A DNA stretch of 8,369 nt from Chloroflexota bacterium. Lineage in GTDB: Bacteria; Chloroflexota; Limnocylindria; QHBO01. The stretch is taken from positions 1 to 8,369 of the forward strand of contig JAGXHP010000076.1 of NCBI GenBank assembly GCA_024636135.1, in the 5' to 3' direction. A model generated the notes under the pieces. It ran no database searches. It was given only the letters and a program-made list of their open reading frames with translations, and had not been told where the DNA came from. Numbering within the stretch: position 1 is the first letter of the stretch; every line of letters begins with the position of its first letter. Shown one piece after another: positions 1 to 6,362 of this stretch. A program made the position numbers and the translations under genes.

Positions 1-1
1 A

Positions 2-205
2 GCCAAGCTCGAGAGCCGCAAGATCAAGCAGCTGCCCGGCACCCTGCGCGAGGCGCTCGAGGAGCTGAAGAAGGACGAGGTCATCCGCGACGCACTCGGC
101 GATCACGTGTTCGAGCGATTCGTCGAGGCCAAGACCGAGGAATGGGACGAGTACCGGACGCAGGTGTCCGCGTGGGAGGTCGATCGCTACCTCGAGGCGT
201 TCTAG
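2..205 (+). CDS. glnA: Glutamine synthetase type I, C-terminal end (partial)
   Basis: Only the last 67 codons are present; the gene enters from the left edge and ends at TAG 203-205. The readable tail runs from KLESRKIKQLPGTL through EALEEL, a DALGDHVFERFVEAK block and EWDEYRTQVSAWEV to the terminal DRYLEAF. This is the helical C-terminus typical of GlnA (family pattern LP..L.EAL..L..D......LG......F...K..EW..Y...V..WE...YL). The enzyme makes glutamine from glutamate, ammonia and ATP in the cytoplasm. The active-site residues and any adenylylation site lie outside the window, so the subtype and regulation cannot be judged. It has no evident functional link to the glycan genes that follow and probably marks the conserved chromosomal edge of the locus. 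Confidence 0.93.
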   Translation, partial: AKLESRKIKQLPGTLREALEELKKDEVIRDALGDHVFERFVEAKTEEWDEYRTQVSAWEVDRYLEAF

Positions 206-209
206 GGCG

Positions 210-255
210 CTGACAGCTCGCATGTTCACGGACATGGATACTTGACCGCTGTCAG
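210..255. repeat. Nested inverted repeat just after glnA
   Basis: Outer arms CTGACAGC (210-217) and GCTGTCAG (248-255) are perfect 8-bp complements. Between them, CATGT (221-225) and ACATG (232-236) form an inner 5-bp stem, extendable by a T-G wobble, with a 4-nt CACG loop. The structure starts 5 bp after the glnA stop, so it could end or protect the glnA transcript. No T tract follows either the inner or outer stem, so it is not a standard intrinsic terminator. Function is inferred only from position. Confidence 0.4.
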
Positions 256-296
256 GGTGGGGGAGGCAGTGTGCGACGCCAAGCTGGTGGGGCCGG

Positions 297-302
297 TAGA
301 AT
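297..302 (+). promoter_or_regulatory. Putative -10 element upstream of the glycosyltransferase gene
   Basis: TAGAAT matches the sigma-70 -10 consensus at 5 of 6 positions and stands out in GC-rich surroundings. It would place the transcription start near 309 and give a leader of about 30 nt before the proposed CTG start at 341. The region about 17 bp upstream (274-279) has no recognisable -35 box. The glycosyltransferase and the membrane gene after it would be transcribed from here. Confidence 0.4.
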
Positions 303-327
303 CAGCCCGCTGAACCGCCCCGGTCTC

Positions 328-332
328 GGAGG
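328..332 (+). promoter_or_regulatory. Shine-Dalgarno site that decides the glycosyltransferase start
   Basis: GGAGG is followed after 8 nt by CTG at 341. It lies 44 nt upstream of the first ATG in frame (377), too far to serve that codon. It is the strongest Shine-Dalgarno match seen in front of any gene in the window and supports initiation at CTG 341. Confidence 0.6.
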
Positions 333-340
333 TCCTCGCG

Positions 341-1396
341 CTGACTGTCTCCCATCCGCGGCTGCTCCTCGTATCGATGTACCCCCTTGACCGGGGGCTT
401 TGGGGACCGACCGTCAGGATCAGCCACCTGCGCGACGAGCTCGCGCGGCTCGTCGATCTCGACCTCATCGCCGGCTACCGCGGCGACCGTCGTCTGGCAC
501 TGACCCGCTACGCATTCGGCGGTCGGCTCCGCGGCCTCGACGGGATCTACGTTGAGAGCTCGACGTTCCTTCCGGCCGAGCTTGACATCGCATTTCTGGG
601 CCTGGCCCGAGCGCTCGGCACCCCCGTCCTGACGTACATCCGCGATGCCTACCAGCTCTTCAACGAGTACTACGAGGTCAACTCTGCGCGCCGATGGCTC
701 GGAGTCCGAGCGTTCCTGCCTGCGATTCGTGCGCTCCAGGCCGTGTCGTCTGCCCTCGCATTCCCGTCGGCGGGCCTGGCCCGTGCCGTGGTCGGGACAG
801 AGGATGGCGCGATCCTGATTCCACCGGGCTCGAGGTCGCCGGTCGACGTGCGGCGGGAGTCGGACGCGCGCCGGCTGCTCTTCGTTGGGAACGGACGTCT
901 GGAAGCGCAGGGCGCGCGTCGGCTCATCACGGCGGTCGGTCTCGCTCGTGCCCAGGGATCACCGGCAGAGCTGACGATCGTTTCGCGGCCGGGCGAGGAG
1001 CCCGAACCGCCCCACCCCGATTGGCTCCGCGTCGTCCACGCGGAGGGCAGCCAGATCGAAGCCCTCCTGCCCGAGGTCCTCGCGACAGTCATCCCGCGCC
1101 CGCGAGGTGCGTACAATGACCTCGCCGTACCCGTGAAGCTCTACGACTACCTCGCCTATGGCCGGCCACTGCTGGTGACCGACTGTTTCGAACAGGCGTC
1201 GGTCGTCAGGGAGGCCGACGTGGGGATCGTGACGGCTGACGAAGCCCCCGCAATCGCGGATGGAATCAGGCAGCTCACGTCCGCTGGCGCGGCCTCGATC
1301 GACCGCTGGTCGGACCACGCACGCGCGGCTGCGGCGGCTCGTTCATGGCGATCGCGGGCTGAACAAGTCGTGGATACCCTCGGGCAACTCCGATGA
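341..1396 (+). CDS. GT-B glycosyltransferase (GT4-like), probable CTG start
   Basis: This protein of about 351 residues should transfer a sugar from an activated donor onto a growing surface glycan at the cytoplasmic face; donor and acceptor are unknown. The start is placed at CTG 341, 8 nt after GGAGG. The first ATG in frame (377) would remove residues 1-12, which form the first Rossmann strand (RLLLVSMYP, residues 7-15). No ATG, GTG or TTG lies between the in-frame stop at 311-313 and position 377. From the CTG start, an N-terminal segment with DRGLWGPTVRI (17-27) is followed by the C-terminal domain beginning RRLLFVGNG (177-185). The donor-site region is VPVKLYDYLAYGRPLLVTD (263-281), typical of GT4-like enzymes. 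No membrane segment or signal peptide is evident. The stop overlaps the ATG of the next gene (ATGA, 1393-1396), implying one operon. The GT-B call is solid; the exact family is less certain. Confidence 0.8.
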   Translation: MTVSHPRLLLVSMYPLDRGLWGPTVRISHLRDELARLVDLDLIAGYRGDRRLALTRYAFGGRLRGLDGIYVESSTFLPAELDIAFLGLARALGTPVLTYIRDAYQLFNEYYEVNSARRWLGVRAFLPAIRALQAVSSALAFPSAGLARAVVGTEDGAILIPPGSRSPVDVRRESDARRLLFVGNGRLEAQGARRLITAVGLARAQGSPAELTIVSRPGEEPEPPHPDWLRVVHAEGSQIEALLPEVLATVIPRPRGAYNDLAVPVKLYDYLAYGRPLLVTDCFEQASVVREADVGIVTADEAPAIADGIRQLTSAGAASIDRWSDHARAAAAARSWRSRAEQVVDTLGQLR

Positions 1397-2898
1397 TCGC
1401 CGCTGCCCGACACTCCGATTCTGATGCCATCCGTGTGGTCGGTGCCTCGCTGGCGCTCGTCGTTGCCATGTTGATCGCCGCGTGGCTTGCGTGGCCGCTC
1501 CTCATCGGCCTGGCCGTCGTCGCCCTGGCACTCACCGCGTACGCTGCGCATCGGTGGCCACTATCGACACTGGTCGTATCGACCCTCGCCGTCCTTGCCG
1601 ATCCAGTGCTCGTTCCGACCGTGTTGCCGGACTCGGTCAGCCTGGGGCCCATCGGCATCAGTGAAGTTCTGATTGCCACCACCGGGGTCGTCGTGGCGAT
1701 CAACGCCTGGCGCCGAGGAGTGTTCTGGACGGCGTTGCGCGATCCGGTGCTTTGGCTGATCGTTGCGTTTATCGCGGTCGCTACCGTCTCGGCCTTGGTC
1801 TCCGGCACTCCCGCCCGAACGGCGCTCTTGGGCATCGTCATGACGGTCGACGCCTTAGCGGTCTATTTTATCGCACGGATGGTTCCGGCAGGCCCTCGGC
1901 CGGTGGCCTTCGCGATCGGCGGAATCGTCGTCGCTGCAGCACTTGCATCGCTCGTCGGCATTCTCCAGGTCGTTCTTCACCCTGACCTGTTTGGGTTCGC
2001 CTCCTTCGCGGGCCGCTTCGGCGAGGGCGGGAGGATCACATCATTCCTTGGCAACCCGAACATGGTCGCGGCGGTCGTCGGCTTTGTTCTGCCCTACCCG
2101 CTGTACGGTGCGCGCCATCTGCCCGATCGAAGACTACGGCGAGCAGCATTCGCACTCCTGGTGGGGTTCTGCCTCACGCTGCTGTTGACCTTCTCGCGCG
2201 GCGCTTGGCTCGCAGTCTTCTTGGGGGCTCTGGTGGGCGTGCTCGCCCTTGACCGGCGCGCTCTGATGACGTTGGTCCTCGCTGGCGTGGCTGCATGGCT
2301 CATCTCCATCGTGATGCCGCGCAACCTCCTCATCCCGGCCGAGGACCTGGCTCTCTACTTCCCCGATTCAGGGGCGCCCAGCATCATCGATTCGACCTTC
2401 GATCGCCTCGATGCAGTCTACGAGCGCCGCGATCTTCGGATGCAGTTCATTCGTGAGGGGTTGCCGATCGTTCTGGACAACATGGCGCTGGGCGTCGGTC
2501 CGGGGCGCTATGGGGGTGCGGCCGCCGCGATTACGGGTACGGACGAGGTGCTCGACGCGTACGGCGCGAGCCTGTACGGCTTTCGGACGGTTCACAACTT
2601 CTGGCTTCACCTCCTCGGCGAAGTCGGTGTGATCGGCACCGCGGTCTTTCTCACCATGATCGTCGGCCTCTGGATCCGAATGGCCCACGGTGCGCGGCAT
2701 GTTCGGGATCCGATCGTCTTCGTGCTCCTGGCCGGCACCGCGACAGCGATCGCCATTCTGTCGCTCAACAACATGACCGAGATGATTTTCGAGGGGAACT
2801 TTCCCGGCTTCCTGATTTGGATGGTGATCGGGCTGGTATCCACCCTTGTGCCGTCGGTCCGCCTGTTCGGTCGTGGCAGCGCCCCGAAGACCGGCTGA
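1393..2898 (+). CDS. O-antigen ligase/polymerase superfamily membrane protein (Wzy/WaaL-like)
   Basis: This 501-residue polytopic inner-membrane protein has about 10-12 hydrophobic segments, from around residue 14 to 490. Superfamily (PF04932-type) landmarks appear in order: RITSFLGNPNM (214-224) after a hydrophobic run, LTFSRGAW (265-272), a long polar loop at about 309-400 with GLPIVLDNMALGVGPGRY (356-373), and VHNFWLHLLGEVGVIG (400-415) containing the His typical of the periplasmic loop. Members either polymerise lipid-linked repeat units (Wzy) or transfer finished glycan to an acceptor (WaaL, PglL); sequence alone does not separate these. It starts at the ATG inside the ATGA overlap with the glycosyltransferase; the upstream Shine-Dalgarno is weak, so translation probably depends on coupling. 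It faces a second superfamily member across an 8-bp gap. Superfamily assignment is firm; the biochemical role is open. Confidence 0.85.
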   Translation: MIAAARHSDSDAIRVVGASLALVVAMLIAAWLAWPLLIGLAVVALALTAYAAHRWPLSTLVVSTLAVLADPVLVPTVLPDSVSLGPIGISEVLIATTGVVVAINAWRRGVFWTALRDPVLWLIVAFIAVATVSALVSGTPARTALLGIVMTVDALAVYFIARMVPAGPRPVAFAIGGIVVAAALASLVGILQVVLHPDLFGFASFAGRFGEGGRITSFLGNPNMVAAVVGFVLPYPLYGARHLPDRRLRRAAFALLVGFCLTLLLTFSRGAWLAVFLGALVGVLALDRRALMTLVLAGVAAWLISIVMPRNLLIPAEDLALYFPDSGAPSIIDSTFDRLDAVYERRDLRMQFIREGLPIVLDNMALGVGPGRYGGAAAAITGTDEVLDAYGASLYGFRTVHNFWLHLLGEVGVIGTAVFLTMIVGLWIRMAHGARHVRDPIVFVLLAGTATAIAILSLNNMTEMIFEGNFPGFLIWMVIGLVSTLVPSVRLFGRGSAPKTG

Positions 2899-2906
2899 GC
2901 GTGTGT

Positions 2907-4454
2907 TCAGGCCGCCGCGTGGCCCCGTCGCGCACCGAGCGCGGGCAATATCAGCAGGAGCGATAGGGCCAACGGAATGTACCCGCTCACGGCAAAGGAC
3001 TGGATGAGGGTGAGACCGAGGATGGCCAGCCAGGCCGAGACGAACCAGCGCCGAAGGCGCCGCTTTCGCCATGCCGCCCCAATGGGCCAGAGCATCATTG
3101 CGGCGAACGCGGCAATCCCGACCGCGCCGGCCTTCAGCCCGACGGTGAGGTATGCGTTGTCGACGCCGGGCTGGCTGCCCACGGTATAGGCCCGGAACCC
3201 TCCCCAGGCCCACGGCACGCGGGCGAGCGCACCCATGCCATGTCCCAGCAGCGGCGACTCCGCTGTGTCCGCGAACGCGCGCGCATACGACGACAGCCGG
3301 CCGCCGGCCTGCGCGGCAAATCCCGAGTTCACGCTGTCCTCGAAGACGCGGCCCAGAGAGGGGCGCACCGGTCGAGTGTCGGTTGGAGAGCCGACCGGGC
3401 CCGAGCCCTCGCTCGAATACGCCCACCCTGGAGTCCAGATCTCGACGCCAGCACGGTAGACCCCGAATCCGGCGCTGATCCCGATGAGCACTGCGAGCAC
3501 CGCAGGCCCACCCCTTCGCACGATCGCGAGGGCGAGCGCCGCCCTGCCGGTCGACGTGCGCTTCGTGAGTTCGAGAGCGGTCCAGGCTGACGCGAGCACG
3601 GCGACGGCGATGACGCCCGAAAGCAACGTGCGGGTCAGCGTGACGCCGATTCCGGCCGCGAGGAGCGTCAGCAGCGCGAACGAGGGCAGGGCGGGTCGCC
3701 GCACGAACCGATCGCAGACGAAGGACACCGCGACGAGCAGGAGGACGGCCTGGCCGTAATGAAGCCGAAGACGCGGATCATATGCGTATGCGCCGTACTT
3801 CAGGCCACCGTGGAACATCGGCATGAGAAGGCCGATCACCAACACGGCGCAGTAGATGGTGAGGCCCCACGCGAAGGCCCGCAGGATGGTGGATCTGCGA
3901 GTCCCCGCCAACAGCGCAACCAGGCCGAATCCGTAGAGCGCCCACCACCTCGCATCGCGGACGATGTCGCGTATCGCCGCGTTGCCGAGCAGACCAATGA
4001 TCAGCGCTACCAGGCCCACCGCCGCGAATGCGGCGATGGGCACCATCGGTGCCCAATCGACCGACCGAAGATGCCTGAGACGGCCGGCGATGCTCGGCAT
4101 CGCCATCAGGACACCAACGATGGGCACGAGATCATGGGCTCTCAACGGTATGTCGCCCGGGATCCGCGGCAGACCGACCTCGCTGCCTCGGCCGACCGGA
4201 ATCGCCAGCATCACCAGCAGCGCAGCACCGATCGGTCCGAGCTTGCGGTCGAGAGAAAGGAGGGCAGTCGCACCGCCGGCGAGCCAGATGGGTAGCCAGC
4301 CATTGGGGTAGAAGAGCACGACCGCAACCGTCCAGATGAGAAGGCCGTAGCCCGCTACAACTCCGATCGCTCTCGGGGTGATCTGCCGACTCGCGGCGAT
4401 GTGGCCGAGCGCGGCGGCGGTCCCGGTGGGCGCGAGGCGCTTGGTCGACGACAT
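2907..4454 (-). CDS. Second O-antigen ligase/polymerase superfamily membrane protein
   Basis: This 515-residue polytopic protein is read leftwards from ATG 4454-4452 (MSSTKRLAPT) to TGA 2909-2907. Hydrophobic segments run from about residue 30 to 505. Landmarks are LRLHYGQAVLLLVAV (229-243), TLTRTLLSG (272-280; R275 sits where the other protein has FSRG), a large polar external loop at about 335-430 with GRLSSYARAF (385-394) and SPLLGHGMGAL (400-410), then GVDNAYLTVGLKAGAVG (430-446). The last matches the HNFWLHLLGEVG motif of the neighbouring protein, with Asp in place of His. The frame stays open upstream to about 5072, but that stretch is antisense to the cytidylyltransferase gene and reads as low-complexity Ser/Arg/Thr-rich sequence, so it is excluded. 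No Shine-Dalgarno precedes the chosen ATG, and a putative -10 lies 9 bp before it, suggesting a very short or absent leader. Polymerase versus ligase remains undecided. Confidence 0.82.
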   Translation of the reverse strand: MSSTKRLAPTGTAAALGHIAASRQITPRAIGVVAGYGLLIWTVAVVLFYPNGWLPIWLAGGATALLSLDRKLGPIGAALLVMLAIPVGRGSEVGLPRIPGDIPLRAHDLVPIVGVLMAMPSIAGRLRHLRSVDWAPMVPIAAFAAVGLVALIIGLLGNAAIRDIVRDARWWALYGFGLVALLAGTRRSTILRAFAWGLTIYCAVLVIGLLMPMFHGGLKYGAYAYDPRLRLHYGQAVLLLVAVSFVCDRFVRRPALPSFALLTLLAAGIGVTLTRTLLSGVIAVAVLASAWTALELTKRTSTGRAALALAIVRRGGPAVLAVLIGISAGFGVYRAGVEIWTPGWAYSSEGSGPVGSPTDTRPVRPSLGRVFEDSVNSGFAAQAGGRLSSYARAFADTAESPLLGHGMGALARVPWAWGGFRAYTVGSQPGVDNAYLTVGLKAGAVGIAAFAAMMLWPIGAAWRKRRLRRWFVSAWLAILGLTLIQSFAVSGYIPLALSLLLILPALGARRGHAAA

Positions 4455-4465
4455 GCTCGACCAAG
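4440..4465. promoter_or_regulatory. Perfect 9-bp dyad over the start of the minus-strand gene (candidate operator)
   Basis: CTTGGTCGA (4440-4448) and TCGACCAAG (4457-4465) are exact reverse complements separated by 8 nt (4449-4456). The spacer contains the start codon of the minus-strand membrane gene, and the right arm overlaps the last 2 bp of its putative -10 (TATCCT on the minus strand, 4469-4464). This placement fits a repressor operator controlling that gene. In a longer transcript the same bases would form a 9-bp hairpin with AUG in the loop. No regulator gene is in view. Confidence 0.5.
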
Positions 4466-4469
4466 GATA
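4464..4469 (-). promoter_or_regulatory. Putative -10 element for the minus-strand membrane gene
   Basis: TATCCT on the minus strand matches TATAAT at 4 of 6 positions, including the conserved first-two and last bases. It ends 9 bp before the ATG, so transcription would begin within about 3 nt of the start codon. This is consistent with the lack of a Shine-Dalgarno. No clear -35 box is seen. Confidence 0.35.
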
Positions 4470-4505
4470 CCCGGTTCTCCCGCACGTCTCTCGAAGCGCG
4501 CATCC

Positions 4506-4514
4506 TGTGATACT
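4506..4514 (+). promoter_or_regulatory. Extended -10 promoter giving a leaderless cytidylyltransferase transcript
   Basis: TGTGATACT combines the TGN extension with GATACT (4 of 6 matches to TATAAT, including the key A2 and T6). The hexamer ends 7 bp before the A of the ATG at 4522, exactly where transcription should begin. No Shine-Dalgarno lies between; the gap is only a run of GCCCCCC. It would drive the whole operon from 4522 to beyond the window. Confidence 0.5.
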
Positions 4515-4521
4515 GCCCCCC

Positions 4522-5220
4522 ATGACCTCCACGGACCGAATCGTGCTCGCGGTGATCCCCGCTCGCGGCGGCAGCAGGGGACTGCCTGGCAAGCACCTCC
4601 GCTTGCTTGGTGGGGTGCCCGTGATTGCGCACACCATCACGGCGGCGCTCGACGCGGAGCGTGTGACGCACGTCCTGGTCACGACGGATGACCGGAGCAT
4701 TAGGGCGGCCGCGATTCGGTTTGGAGCGGAGGCCCCGTTCACCCGTCCATCGGAGCTGAGCACAGACGAAGCTCCGACCACGCCGGTGATCCAGCACGCC
4801 GTCGATTGGTTCGAGCGCGACCGCGGGCAGTCGGTCGATGTTGTCGTCACGCTGCAGCCGACGTCCCCGCTCCGCTCGGCCTCACAGATCGATGGTGCGA
4901 TCGACCTGCTCGACGACCGCGAAATCGACGCTGTGGTTTCCGTGGCGTCGACTGGTCTGCCGGTAACGGTGCTCGGTACCGACGTGCGAGGACGGTGGCA
5001 TTCGCTCGCGACACCAGCGCCGGATGTACGGCGCCAATCGGTGTCCGAGGCCCTTCGCCTGACGGGGGGCATCTACGCTACCCGGCGCGATCTGCTGCGG
5101 CACGGAATCCTCATCGGTGATGCGACCGCAGTGATGCAGGTCGATGCGAGAAGTGCGATCGATATCGACTCGGCCGATGATCTTCGCGCGGCCCGCCTGG
5201 CGTGGCGGGCGTCTCGATGA
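4522..5220 (+). CDS. neuA: CMP-nonulosonic acid cytidylyltransferase (NeuA/LegF/PseF family)
   Basis: This 232-residue cytoplasmic enzyme activates a nine-carbon acidic sugar (sialic, legionaminic or pseudaminic acid) with CTP, releasing pyrophosphate and the CMP-sugar used by glycosyltransferases. The CTP-binding signature IPARGGSRGLPGK occupies residues 12-24. Further family blocks are RPSELSTDEAPTTPVI (75-90), LQPTSPLR (111-118), RRQ (170-172) leading to LTGGIYATRRDLL (180-192), and AIDIDSADDL (212-221), whose Asp residues correspond to the metal-binding pair of NeuA. ATG 4522 is chosen because the conserved first strand begins a few residues later and the -10 spacing fits a leaderless start; a GTG in frame at 4507 lies inside that promoter. 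Length matches the short NeuA/PseF/LegF forms. The aminotransferase and dehydratase downstream make legionaminic acid a more likely substrate than plain sialic acid, but this gene alone cannot show that. Confidence 0.88.
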   Translation: MTSTDRIVLAVIPARGGSRGLPGKHLRLLGGVPVIAHTITAALDAERVTHVLVTTDDRSIRAAAIRFGAEAPFTRPSELSTDEAPTTPVIQHAVDWFERDRGQSVDVVVTLQPTSPLRSASQIDGAIDLLDDREIDAVVSVASTGLPVTVLGTDVRGRWHSLATPAPDVRRQSVSEALRLTGGIYATRRDLLRHGILIGDATAVMQVDARSAIDIDSADDLRAARLAWRASR

Positions 5221-6362
5221 CCCTCCGCGTGGTCGTCGTCACTGGCACACGCGCTGATTTCGGTCTGTGGGGGCCTGTCCTGATCGAGCTCGGGCGACGA
5301 CAGGAGGAGGTGGAGGTCGGGCTCCTGGTCATGGCCATGCACCTCGACCCCCGGTTCGGCCATACCATCGAGGAGGTCCGTCGCAGCAGCGTTCCGATCG
5401 TCGGCGAAGTGCCCTGCGTCCCGAATACGGACGAGCCGTCCGCTATGGCCGCCGCCCTCGGCGTCGCGCTGCAGCGTTCAGCGCCCATCCTGGCCGCGCA
5501 CCGTCCCGATTGGCTTCTCGTGCTCGGTGACCGTGGTGAGCAGCTCGCCGCGGGGATCGCGGCCCTGCACGAAGGCATCGCAGTCGCGCACCTCCACGGC
5601 GGTGAACGGACGCTGGGCGCCGTGGACGATGTGCTCCGCGACCTTATCTCGCGGATCGCCCACCTCCATCTCGTCGCCACGACCGGTGCGGAGCAGCGGC
5701 TCGCTGCGCTGGGCATCGAGCGCTGGCGCATTCACCACACCGGCGCGCCCGGGCTCGACGCGATCGCGCAGCTTCCGGCTTCGACTGGTCCGGCAGTCCG
5801 CGCCCGATATGGACTGCCAGCTGAGGGTCGCTACCTCCTGGTCATCGTCCATCCCGAGACGGGGGCAGCCGCAACACCATCAACCCAACTCGCGGATGCC
5901 GTTCTGACGGGCATTGCGGCGATCGACCTCCCGGCCGTCGGCGTATGGCCCAACGCCGATGCCGGTGGCCGCGCCATCGCCGATCGGCTCGAGCGTGAGC
6001 GGCCGCGCTTCGCCTCCCTTCACACATCGCTGCCACACGACGACTACCTTGCGCTTCTGCGCGGCGCTGCCGCGCTCGTCGGAAACTCGTCGAGTGGCAT
6101 CATCGAGGCTCCATTCCTCGGGGTGCCGGTGGTGAACGTCGGGAGGCGACAGATGGGCAGAGAGCGCGGCGACAACGTGCTCGACGTCGAGGCGCGTCCA
6201 GATGCGGTCGCCGCCGCCGTTGCGCGGGCGATCGAGCCGAACTTTGTCGTCGGGCTCTGGGGAGGATCGCCGTATGGAGACGGGCATGCGGCGCCTCGGA
6301 TCGTGGACGCCGTGCTCGGGACGCCCATCGACGAGCGCCTGCTTCGCCGGGGGCCGACATGA
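5217..6362 (+). CDS. neuC: Hydrolysing UDP-N-acetylhexosamine 2-epimerase (NeuC/LegG family)
   Basis: This 381-residue cytoplasmic enzyme of the GT-B-fold epimerase family converts a UDP-HexNAc to the free 2-epimeric sugar with release of UDP: ManNAc in sialate synthesis, or 2,4-diacetamido-2,4,6-trideoxymannose in the LegG role. Landmarks are VVVTGTRADFGLW (6-18), LVLGDRGEQLAAG (101-113), HLHGGERTLGAVDD (125-138), VGNSSSGIIEAP (288-299) and NVGRRQMGRERGDNV (307-321). The GDR, HGGE and NSSSG blocks, with a downstream GR.R.DNV block, are characteristic of the hydrolysing branch. It starts at the ATG of the ATGA overlap with the cytidylyltransferase stop; an ATG in frame at 5202 adds only five non-conserved residues. 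NeuC and LegG cannot be separated by eye; the neighbouring genes favour the LegG-type substrate. Confidence 0.87.
   Translation: MTLRVVVVTGTRADFGLWGPVLIELGRRQEEVEVGLLVMAMHLDPRFGHTIEEVRRSSVPIVGEVPCVPNTDEPSAMAAALGVALQRSAPILAAHRPDWLLVLGDRGEQLAAGIAALHEGIAVAHLHGGERTLGAVDDVLRDLISRIAHLHLVATTGAEQRLAALGIERWRIHHTGAPGLDAIAQLPASTGPAVRARYGLPAEGRYLLVIVHPETGAAATPSTQLADAVLTGIAAIDLPAVGVWPNADAGGRAIADRLERERPRFASLHTSLPHDDYLALLRGAAALVGNSSSGIIEAPFLGVPVVNVGRRQMGRERGDNVLDVEARPDAVAAAVARAIEPNFVVGLWGGSPYGDGHAAPRIVDAVLGTPIDERLLRRGPT

Noticed and set aside
242..247. TTGACC as a -35 box
   Set aside because: It is about 50 bp upstream of the TAGAAT element, and nothing resembling a -10 occurs 16-18 bp downstream of it.
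2929..2943. CGCGC/GCGCG hairpin near the convergent stops as a terminator
   Set aside because: It lies inside the coding end of the minus-strand gene, is pure GC repeat expected by chance at this composition, and has no T tract on either side.
2368..3426. 352-residue minus-strand open frame across the convergent gene ends
   Set aside because: It overlaps both membrane genes in other frames, has Arg/Gly-rich composition typical of high-GC shadow frames, and shows no recognisable domain.
3759..4295. 178-residue plus-strand open frame
   Set aside because: It is antisense to the second membrane protein, is rich in Arg, Asp, Gln and His as expected for a complement frame, and has no supporting start signal.
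4507..4521. GTG at 4507 as an alternative cytidylyltransferase start
   Set aside because: It lies inside the extended -10 element, has no Shine-Dalgarno, and adds only VILPP ahead of a start that already fits the family.
4455..5072. Long upstream extension of the minus-strand membrane gene (a 721-residue open frame)
   Set aside because: The extra 206 residues are antisense to the well-supported cytidylyltransferase gene and read as Ser/Arg/Thr-rich low-complexity sequence without membrane segments or motifs. The dyad and -10 also point to the start at 4454.
5202..5216. ATG at 5202 as the 2-epimerase start
   Set aside because: It would overlap the upstream gene by 19 bp and add five non-conserved residues; ATG 5217 gives the same ATGA junction used elsewhere in the operon.
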